From contig MTKO01000071.1 in the NCBI GenBank assembly GCA_004028505.1, positions 1 to 52,379 of the forward strand: 52,379 nt of DNA. The letters are read 5' to 3'. Shown one piece after another: positions 46,039-52,379 of the stretch. Positions within the stretch are counted from its first letter, which is position 1. Every line of letters begins with the position of its first letter. The translations under genes were made by a program, and so were the position numbers. Under the pieces are notes generated by a model. That model was given only the letters and a program-made list of their open reading frames with translations. It did not search any database and had not been told where the DNA came from. The DNA is from Candidatus Electrothrix aarhusensis (GTDB taxonomy: Bacteria > Desulfobacterota > Desulfobulbia > Desulfobulbales > Desulfobulbaceae).

Positions 46039-46788
46039 ATGTACATCGGTGTTGACCTTGGTTCCCGGACCGTGAAAATGGCGGTCTGGGATGGGGAGCG
46101 TTTGCTGGAGCATCGGATCATTGAGTCCGGCTTTGAACCCCATCGGCAGGCAGAAAAAATGATTGCCGATTTTCGCGCGGACAGGGTGGTGGCCACCGGT
46201 TATGGCCGTCATCTCGCGGCAGAGCATTTTGCTGACCAGGTCATCACCGAGATCAAGGCCCATGCCTTGGGTATTCGCCATCAGCTTCCTGATTGCACCA
46301 CCATCGTTGACGTGGGCGGGCAGGATTCCAAGGTCATCACCCTCAATGCCCAGGGCAAGGTGGCTCATTTTCAGATGAACGATAAATGCGCTGCCGGAAC
46401 CGGTCGTTTTTTGGAGATCATGGCAGCCTCTCTGGCCTATCCGCTGGCTGAATTCGGGCAGGCTGCCCTTGGCGCGGATCAGGAAGTGCAGATCAACTCC
46501 ATGTGTACGGTTTTTGCCGAATCTGAGGTGATCTCTATGAAAAATCGTGGGATTCCTCGGGACCGAATTGCGCGGGCCGTACACAGCTCGGTGGTCAATC
46601 GGCTGGTCGCTATGCTCTCCCGCACCGGCTACGGTGAGACAGTGGCCTTTTCTGGCGGAGTGGCCAATAATCCCTGTATGGTTGCAATGCTTGGGGCGCA
46701 CTTGGTCGATGCCCAGGTGCTGGTACCTGATTTCCCTGACATCACCGGGGCTTTGGGTGCGGCATTGGCTGCTGCGCAAGGAACTTGA
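46039..46788 (+). CDS. ATP-dependent activator/reductase of the double-cubane protein
   Basis: 249 residues of the ASKHA-fold activator family (YjiL/HgdC-like). ATP-site motifs: YIGVDLGSRTVKM (residues 1-14), VDVGGQDSKVI and FSGGVANNPCM. Cluster ligands: Cys in NDKCAAGTGRF and in INSMCTVFAESEV, which in the homodimer hold one [4Fe-4S] cluster. It hydrolyses ATP to push electrons into the double cubane. GAGGAAGAACT precedes the start. Last gene of this unit; no frameshift. Confidence 0.87.
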   Translation: MYIGVDLGSRTVKMAVWDGERLLEHRIIESGFEPHRQAEKMIADFRADRVVATGYGRHLAAEHFADQVITEIKAHALGIRHQLPDCTTIVDVGGQDSKVITLNAQGKVAHFQMNDKCAAGTGRFLEIMAASLAYPLAEFGQAALGADQEVQINSMCTVFAESEVISMKNRGIPRDRIARAVHSSVVNRLVAMLSRTGYGETVAFSGGVANNPCMVAMLGAHLVDAQVLVPDFPDITGALGAALAAAQGT

Positions 46789-46917
46789 ACTGGACCAGCT
46801 CATTACTCAAGTAGTCTATCGAACCGGTACAATTATTATTTCAACTTATTTTTTATCTTTCCAAAAGAACCGCATGCCCATGACCCATCATTACACATGA
46901 AGCTGCCGTAACGGCAT

Positions 46918-47049
46918 CCGACCCGGTCTGGGTCGGCAAATAAGCTCAGCGGCTTGCCTCCTCTCCTGATCTTTTCGACCTGTTCGGTCGACGTATCCTT
47001 CTACGACAAATCAGACGGACAAAAGCCGTCTGAACCATTTCATTTTTCG
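46918..47049 (+). promoter_or_regulatory. Candidate structured RNA leader, copy B
   Basis: Stem P1 CCGACCC (46918-46924)/GGGTCGG (46930-46936) with a 5-base loop, AAGC-TCAGCG-GCTT hairpin containing the shared TCAGCGG, the shared block CTCCTCTCCTGATCT (46960-46974), an extra stem CGACC/GGTCG, then P4 TCAGACGG (47011-47018)/CCGTCTGA (47026-47033) and a T run at 47045. Compared with copy A, P1 differs at two paired positions on both arms (T-A to G-C and G-C to A-T), so pairing is kept. It fills most of the gap between the activator gene and hdrA. Confidence 0.45.
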
Positions 47050-47134
47050 GCATGATGGTCTCACCATGCACCGGGTAACTATGCCTTGGTCATGGAAAGG
47101 GAGACGTGTGTCGATAGGTAAGAAGGAGCTCTTT

Positions 47135-50100
47135 ATGACCGTAATTGCAAAAACAGCCACTAAGATCAGCGGAGCCGTCATGGTTATCGGCGGCGGCGTG
47201 GCCGGTGTCCAGACCGCCCTTGACCTGACTGAACTTGGCTACAAGGTGTATCTGATTGAGAAATCCGGGGCCATCGGCGGAGTCATGGCCCGCCTGGACA
47301 AGACATTTCCCACCAACGACTGTTCCCTCTGCATCCTCGCACCCAAGCTGGTTGAGGCGGGCCGCGATCCGAATATCGAAATCCTCACCCTGGCCGAGCT
47401 GGTTGATCTGCAAGGCGAGCCGGGCAACTTCACGGCTACGATCAAAAAACAGCCCCGCTATATTGACGAAGAAATCTGCACCGGTTGCGGTCAATGCACC
47501 CTGTTTTGCCTCAAGCAGATCGGCAACGATTTCAACGAAAATATGGAGATTAACCATGCCGCGCATATTGACTATTCGCAGGCCGTGCCGACCTCCTATT
47601 ATATTGATGCCAAAGCCTGCCTCAAGCTGAATCACGATTCCTGCGGTCTCTGCGCAGTGGCCTGTCAGGCCGGGGCGATTCGTTTTGATGACACAGAGAA
47701 GGAGCTGGAAATTTCCGTTGGAGCGGTGATCCTTGCACCGGGCTTCGGTCGGGTCAGCGATGAGGTCATGGCCAAGTACGGGCTGGGTAAATTCCAGGAC
47801 GTGATTACCGCCTTTGAGCATGAACGGCTGATGTGCGCCTCCGGCCCCACCGGCGGTGAAATCCTCCGTATTTCAGACAGAAAACATCCCAAAAAGATCG
47901 CTTTTCTTCAGTGCATTGGCTCCCGCGATGAGACCTGCGGCAATAATTACTGCTCTTCAGTCTGCTGCATGTACGCGATCAAGCAGGCCACTCTAGCCCG
48001 TGAGCATGACCCGGACTGTGAGATCACCCTCTTCTATATGGATGTGCGCACCCACGGCAAGGGCTTTGACGCGGCCCGCAAACGAGCTGTTGAGGAAGGC
48101 AAGTTCCGGGTGATCTATGCCCGTCCGCCTCGGGTGGAAGATGTTTTCGGCGGCGGTCTGCTGCTGACCTGGGCCACCGAGGACGGAAAACATCATTATG
48201 AGAAATTTGATATGGTCGTGCTCTCGCAGGGACTTGAGGCCCCGGACGAGGCTGATAAGCTGGCGCAGGCCGCAGGCATTGATCTGAACGAGTATCTTTT
48301 TGCCGAGACAGATACCTACACCCCGCTGGCCACCAGCAGGCCGGGAGTTTACGTGATCGGGCCTTTCAGGGGCCGAAAAGATATTCCTGATTCAGTCACT
48401 CAGGGAGGCGGGGCAGCAGCTCTCTGCGCTGGTCAGCTTGCCCCGGCCCGGAGCAGCGAAACAGTGAAAGCCGTCTTCCCGGAAGAGCGTGACATCAGTC
48501 AAGAAGAGCCGCGTATTGGTGTGTTCGTCTGCCATTGCGGTATCAACATCGGCGGCGTGGTCAATGTGCCGGAAGTGGCCGAGTATGCCAAGACCCTGCC
48601 CAATGTGGCCTATGCTTCAGCCAACATGTATTCCTGTTCCCAGGACGCGCAACGGGTGCTGACCGAGACCATTCAGGAGCACAAGCTGAACCGGCTGGTG
48701 GTGGCGGCCTGCACTCCGCGTACCCATGAACCGCTCTTTCAAGCTACCCTGCGCGAGGCCGGATTGAATCGTTCCTTGTTTGAAATGGCCAATATCCGCG
48801 ACCAATGTTCTTGGGTGCATATACATGAGCCGGAGCGAGCCACGCAAAAGGCCAAGGATGCGGTACGCATGGCCGTGGCAAAAGCCTGTCATCTGACCGC
48901 GCTTGAAGAAATGCAGCTCCCGGTCACGCCGTCGGCTCTGGTGATTGGCGGCGGTTTAGCTGGCATGACGGCGGCTTTGACGATTGCTGATCAGGGTTTT
49001 GATGTGGCCCTGATTGAGCGGGGGACGCAGCTTGGCGGTAAGGCTCTGCTGCTTACTGCTGACCGGCGCGACAACGATCCCCGGCAGGCCGTGCAGGCAG
49101 TGATTGATCGAGTGAACGGGCATCCGCACATCACAGTCCATACTGAAGCCCAGGTGACGGCATGTTCCGGCTATGTGGGCAACTTCACGACCACGGTGGA
49201 GAGCAAAGATGCAAGCGAGTTGATTCACCACGGCGTGACTATTCTGGCGACTGGCGGCAATCCCTATCAGCCTACGCAGTACAGTTACGGCTCTTCACCA
49301 AAGATCGTTACCCAGCTGGAGCTTGAGCAGCGGTTTATTGATCATCAGGGTAGCCTGAAAATAGCCAAGCGGACGGTGATGATTCAGTGCGTCGGTTCGC
49401 GGGACGAGGATCTGACCTATTGCAGCCGGGTCTGTTGCGGCCAGGCCCTGAAGAACGCCCTCCGTCTCAAGGCCCTTCAGCAGGAGATGCAAATCATTGT
49501 TCTCTATCGCGACATGCGGGCTTACGGCTTCATGGAAGATGACTACCGCAAGGCGCGTCAGCTCGGCGTGATTTTCACCCGCTACAGCTTGGAACGTAAG
49601 CCAGAGGTCAGCGTGGATAGCGATGCAGTGAAGGTGCGCTATTTTGATCCGCTGCTCGGAGAGGATCTGGAGACCGAGGCGGACCTACTTGCCCTATCCA
49701 CCGGCATTGTTCCGGAAGACCCAAGTGTGCTGGCCAAGATGCTCAAGGTGCCGGTCACGGCGGAGAAGTTCTTCTTGGAAGCGCATGTCAAGCTTCAGCC
49801 GGTGGATTTGCCAGTGGACGGCACCTATGTCTGCGGTCTGGCTCATTCGCCGCGTTCAATGGATGAGACGGTGGCCCAGGCCCAGGCTGCTGCTGGCCGG
49901 GCCTGCCATCCGCTTGCCAAGGGTTCGGTGACGCCAGCCCCGATCGTCTCCCAGATTGATGCGGAGCAGTGTATCGGCTGCGGGGCCTGCGAGAGCTTCT
50001 GTCCGTACAAGGCCATTAATATCTCTAAGGATGACAACGGCAAACGCAAGGCCCGCACTATCACCGCTTCCTGCAAGGGATGCGGTGTGTGTGCGGCCCG

Positions 50101-50203
50101 TTGTCCGACCATGGCCATTGACATGGGTCGTTTTACCCTAAACGGTATCATGGCTCAGATTCATGCCTTTGGTGAAGAGGAAAAGGAGGTTGTGGAAGCC
50201 TGA
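47135..50203 (+). CDS. hdrA: Large HdrA-type flavin/iron-sulfur electron-bifurcating subunit
   Basis: 1022 residues from ATG 47135 (AGAAGGAGC upstream; the frame is open to 47066). Order of modules: FAD site VIGGGVAGVQTALDL (about 18-30), ferredoxin CTGCGQCTLFC (114), CGLCAVAC, Cys cluster CIGSRDETCGNNYCSSVCC (259), the classical HdrA start CHCGINIGG (465) with AACTPRTHEPLF, a second FAD site VIGGGLAGMTAAL (602), a second Cys cluster CVGSRDEDLTYCSRVCC (751), and C-terminal clusters CIGCGACESFCP (945) and CKGCGVCAARCP (980). Such double-module HdrA proteins occur in sulfate reducers and probably bifurcate or confurcate electrons between ferredoxin, NADH/H2-type donors and a thiol/disulfide or quinone carrier. 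No HdrBC is nearby. Confidence 0.9.
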   Translation: MTVIAKTATKISGAVMVIGGGVAGVQTALDLTELGYKVYLIEKSGAIGGVMARLDKTFPTNDCSLCILAPKLVEAGRDPNIEILTLAELVDLQGEPGNFTATIKKQPRYIDEEICTGCGQCTLFCLKQIGNDFNENMEINHAAHIDYSQAVPTSYYIDAKACLKLNHDSCGLCAVACQAGAIRFDDTEKELEISVGAVILAPGFGRVSDEVMAKYGLGKFQDVITAFEHERLMCASGPTGGEILRISDRKHPKKIAFLQCIGSRDETCGNNYCSSVCCMYAIKQATLAREHDPDCEITLFYMDVRTHGKGFDAARKRAVEEGKFRVIYARPPRVEDVFGGGLLLTWATEDGKHHYEKFDMVVLSQGLEAPDEADKLAQAAGIDLNEYLFAETDTYTPLATSRPGVYVIGPFRGRKDIPDSVTQGGGAAALCAGQLAPARSSETVKAVFPEERDISQEEPRIGVFVCHCGINIGGVVNVPEVAEYAKTLPNVAYASANMYSCSQDAQRVLTETIQEHKLNRLVVAACTPRTHEPLFQATLREAGLNRSLFEMANIRDQCSWVHIHEPERATQKAKDAVRMAVAKACHLTALEEMQLPVTPSALVIGGGLAGMTAALTIADQGFDVALIERGTQLGGKALLLTADRRDNDPRQAVQAVIDRVNGHPHITVHTEAQVTACSGYVGNFTTTVESKDASELIHHGVTILATGGNPYQPTQYSYGSSPKIVTQLELEQRFIDHQGSLKIAKRTVMIQCVGSRDEDLTYCSRVCCGQALKNALRLKALQQEMQIIVLYRDMRAYGFMEDDYRKARQLGVIFTRYSLERKPEVSVDSDAVKVRYFDPLLGEDLETEADLLALSTGIVPEDPSVLAKMLKVPVTAEKFFLEAHVKLQPVDLPVDGTYVCGLAHSPRSMDETVAQAQAAAGRACHPLAKGSVTPAPIVSQIDAEQCIGCGACESFCPYKAINISKDDNGKRKARTITASCKGCGVCAARCPTMAIDMGRFTLNGIMAQIHAFGEEEKEVVEA

Positions 50204-50317
50204 TAAGCGCAGATGGGCTTGAAAGATTGAAAGATCTGACGCATAACCATGTTCAATACATTGTTTCCCTGGCATTGCTGGAGGCAGTGTTTCCTTTTAT
50301 CCTCACGGAGAGAGATT

Positions 50318-50926
50318 ATGTCTGATTATCAACCGAAAATTTTAGGATTCTTATGCAATTGGTGCTGCTATACCGCAGCTGATTCCGCCGGAGTGGGCCG
50401 CTATCAGTATCCACCCAGTCTGCGGGTTGTCCGTATGATGTGTACGGGCAGGCTTGATCCTTCCTTTCCCCTGGAAGGGCTGGTCAACGGGGCTGATGCG
50501 GTCTTTGTCGGCGGCTGTCATCCTGGTGAGTGTCATTATATTGATGGCAATTACCATGCGTTGGTCTCAGCCGCTCTTGTGCATGAGGCCCTAGAACGCA
50601 TCGGCATCAGTAAAGATCGTTTTCTGATTGACTGGGCCTCTGCCGCTGAAGGGCCGAATTTTGTCAAGATCATCACCCGTTTCACCGAGCGGGTTGCCGA
50701 ACTGGGACCGCTGGGTCAGGCAGAGGGCATAGAGCGAGAGAAATTGCGGCAAAGGCTGATTGAAGCCGCTGAAGTGGCCAAGAATAGGAAGATCCGCACT
50801 AATTTGATCAGCGCTAGTAAAGAGATGGTCAAGAACGGCGACTTTTCCCGGCCTGCGATTGCCGGATTAGTTGCGGCCAAATGCGATAAAAACCTGACCC
50901 AAATGCTTGGAGGGCGACCAGTCTGA
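50318..50926 (+). CDS. mvhD: MvhD/FlpD-like hydrogenase delta subunit
   Basis: 202 residues from ATG 50318 with ACGGAGAGAG upstream. The [2Fe-2S] delta-subunit pattern is clear: KILGFLCNWCCYTAADSAGV, VRMMCTGRLDPSFPLEGLVNGAD, VFVGGCHPGECHYIDGNYHA. These feed electrons into HdrA. After the usual 140 residues there is a helical extension (REKLRQRLIEAAEVAKNRKI) to 202. The partner HdrA gene lies 114 bases upstream. The gene ends before a hairpin at 50948. Confidence 0.9.
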   Translation: MSDYQPKILGFLCNWCCYTAADSAGVGRYQYPPSLRVVRMMCTGRLDPSFPLEGLVNGADAVFVGGCHPGECHYIDGNYHALVSAALVHEALERIGISKDRFLIDWASAAEGPNFVKIITRFTERVAELGPLGQAEGIEREKLRQRLIEAAEVAKNRKIRTNLISASKEMVKNGDFSRPAIAGLVAAKCDKNLTQMLGGRPV

Positions 50927-50947
50927 GCGAACTTGTTACATCAACGA

Positions 50948-50971
50948 AACGCCGGAGGAACATCCGGCGTT
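50948..50971 (+). terminator. Hairpin after the HdrA-MvhD unit
   Basis: AACGCCGGA (50948-50956) pairs perfectly with TCCGGCGTT (50963-50971) with a six-base loop. No T run follows, so it may be a transcript-stabilising or Rho-assisted end rather than a classical terminator. Confidence 0.6.
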
Positions 50972-51089
50972 CTGTAGGGAGTCGAGCCCGCCCCCTTACC
51001 CTGCCTGTTACCATTTCCCTGTTCGACAGCACAGAGAAACTCTGCTATATAGGACGCAACAACAATCTGAATCCAAGGAGGTACACATC

Positions 51090-51478
51090 ATGGGAGATAC
51101 ATTCGGCAACAGCAGCTTCAACAGCAACGGCGGCACACAGAATAACGCTCAAGGCACAGGAGCCGTGGGGCAGCAGAACAACAACTTTGCTGCGCAACAG
51201 GTTTCGACGGATGAGCTGATCACCCTGCTGGGGCAGGTGCAGCGGGAGCTGTCCCGTCTGCCGCTCGATGAGCCGGTTAAGGAGAAGGTGAAAGACGATG
51301 TCAGGACGGCACAGCGGGAAGCGCGGAAGCTACGCCGGATGCGGCCATGATTACTGCCAAGCTGACAGCGGCCCAGAAGGTGCTGGCGGCCATACCTGCC
51401 ACGGTGGCAGCGGCCAAGCCGGTGGGTGAGCTGGTGGGCAGGGCCTTGGTCTGGTGCGGCAAGGCAGTGGGGATGTGA
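51090..51478 (+). CDS. Small protein with Gly/Gln/Asn-rich amyloid-like N-terminus
   Basis: ATG 51090 follows AAGGAGGTACACATC, an excellent ribosome site. The first frame encodes 86 residues to TGA 51348: a Ser/Asn/Gly-rich start (GNSSFNSNGGTQNNAQGTG then AVGQQNN), then a charged helix (STDELITLLGQVQREL, VKEKVKDDVRTAQREARKL). A second frame overlapping as ATGA (51347-51478) encodes a hydrophobic/Ala-rich helix pair (AAQKVLAAIPATVAAAKPVG, LVGRALVWCGKAVGM). It may be one protein with a frameshift or two coupled products; the second part resembles the end of related signalling proteins. The N-terminal motif recurs in the next gene. Function not known; a death-like or amyloid signalling adaptor is an inference. 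Confidence 0.55.
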
Positions 51479-51482
51479 TTCC

Positions 51483-51543
51483 GTAGGGGTGAACCCCTGT
51501 GTTCACCCTTTTCTACCGGGCAGACACAGGGGTCTGCCCCTAC
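51483..51543. repeat. Compact REP-like composite element
   Basis: 61 bases from GTAGGGG to CCCCTAC, with GGTGAAC(cct)/GTTCACC and GGGCAGAC/GTCTGCCC hairpins. It lies exactly between the two genes that share the N-terminal motif. Near-identical to 43951-44011. Confidence 0.7.
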
Positions 51544-51568
51544 AGCATGATGACCGCAGGAGACAGCA

Positions 51569-52379
51569 ATGACGGATAACACATTTGAGAGCAGCGGCGG
51601 GCCGCAGAATATCGGCCAAGGCACAGGAGCCATTGGTCAGCAGAACAACTACGGCATCTCCCCGGAGGTCTTTGCCGAGTACGCAGGCAAGCTCGCCGTT
51701 ACTGATGCCGCCCTTGCCAGCTTCTTCAAGATTATGGAAGAGCAGCAGGTTCCGCACAGCGACCTGGATAACAAACTGCGGGAGATAGCCGGGCAGTACA
51801 AGGAACTGCGCCTGCGCCTGGAGACCGTGCAGTCTGAAGACCCGCAGGTGCAGCGGCTCAAGGAAGAGGCAGGACAGGCCATTGAGCTGCTGACTACGCC
51901 AAGGCCGAGGAGCTGCTGAATCAGGCCGAGGCCCGTGATGTGCAGGCCATAGAGCAGCTTGAGGAGGCAATCAAGCAACAACAGGATGCGGCCCGACAGC
52001 GGCGTATCTCTGCTGCTGATACCAATGTTTCCCAAGCCCTTGCTCAGCGTATGCAGTTGCGCTATGCCAAGGCTGCCGAGTATTGGCAGAAGGCTGCTGC
52101 CCTGCTGCCGGAAGACCAGAAGAAGGAACAAGCGTACTATTTGGGCGAAGCAGGCTACGACTTCCACCGGGTTGCCCGCTACAGTGAGGCCCTGCCCCTG
52201 TATGAGCAGAGCTTGGCGATACGTCAGGAGATCGGCGACAAGGCAGGGGAAGGCACGACGCTGAACAACATCGCTACGACGGCGTATGCCAAGGGCGACT
52301 ACCCCACCGCCCTCAAGTATCTGGAGCAGAGCCTTGTTATCAGGCAGGAGATCGGCGACAAGGCAGGGGAAGGCACGAC
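51569..52379 (+). CDS. Amyloid-like motif plus TPR-repeat protein, frameshifted, runs off window
   Basis: Starts at ATG 51569 behind CAGGAGACAGC. N-terminus SSGGPQNIGQGTGAIGQQNN repeats the motif of the previous gene, followed by YGISPEVFAEYAGKLAVTDA and a coiled coil. At about 51895 the frame ends (LLTTPRPRSC); the true continuation DYAKAEELLNQAEARDVQAI is in the next frame and remains open to the window end. It contains a helical linker, then TPR units of the kinesin-light-chain type (ARYSEALPLYEQSLAIRQEI, GDYPTALKYLEQSLVIRQEI), with the DNA for GDKAGEGT already repeated at the edge. Such TPR arrays are common in STAND-type or conflict-system proteins; the effector or NTPase, if any, is not in the window. 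Confidence 0.65.

Noticed and set aside
1-52379. tRNA, rRNA, phage or integrase genes
   Set aside because: None was recognisable in the sequence; the island-like left part has no integrase or att duplication that I could support.

Overview
The window looks like a chromosomal contig from a strictly anaerobic deltaproteobacterium of the Desulfobulbales, possibly a cable bacterium (Candidatus Electrothrix/Electronema type). This assignment is inferred from gene content: a TAT-exported polysulfide/thiosulfate-reductase-type PsrABC operon, a very large HdrA with an MvhD-like partner, a double-cubane-cluster reductase, and a type II secretion operon with GspN. No rRNA or tRNA gene was seen. Many clearly recognisable genes are broken by single-base shifts while both halves stay conserved, which suggests an indel-prone draft assembly more than general decay.

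Layout. (1) 0-7.1 kb is an accessory region: a MntA-HepT toxin-antitoxin pair, remnants of PIN and HicB-like genes, an Rpn-type nuclease, a frameshifted AAA-ATPase/PD-(D/E)XK gene, REP-like hairpin elements and what looks like a dismantled CRISPR locus (two-repeat mini-array, two orphan leader-repeat units, a wrecked ring-nuclease-family gene and a frameshifted cas6). (2) 7.2-10.1 kb: phosphatidylserine decarboxylase, a vWA protein and a divergent adenylosuccinate-synthetase paralogue. (3) 10.1-19.1 kb, minus strand: exopolysaccharide export operon (Wza-like lipoprotein, O-antigen ligase/polymerase-like protein, Wzz/GumC plus BY-kinase, TPR protein, DnaJ-domain membrane protein), preceded by a secreted Ser/Thr-rich protein. 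(4) 19.4-23.2 kb: a small exported protein behind two inverted repeats, then a DUF3482 GTPase/DUF2868 membrane pair.

(5) 23.5-27.3 kb: psrABC on the plus strand, ended by a strong terminator. (6) 27.4-40.4 kb: a minus-strand type II secretion operon in transcription order gspG-H-I-J-K-L-M-N-C-[GH84 glycosidase]-D-E, without gspF. The glycosidase gene sits between copies of the gspC 3' end, so it appears to be a later insertion. (7) 40.8-44 kb: a promoter plus long-hairpin candidate small RNA, a PilZ-like gene, malic enzyme and a double TM2 protein.

(8) 44.1-51 kb: a low-potential electron-transfer block: HesB/IscA-like protein, double-cubane-cluster reductase and its ATP-dependent activator, then HdrA and MvhD-like protein. 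The two transcription units are each preceded by a related hairpin-bearing leader with compensatory base changes, a candidate undescribed cis-regulatory RNA. (9) 51-52.4 kb: two adjacent genes sharing a Gly/Gln/Asn-rich N-terminal motif, the second leading into TPR repeats that run off the window; they look like conflict or signalling proteins.
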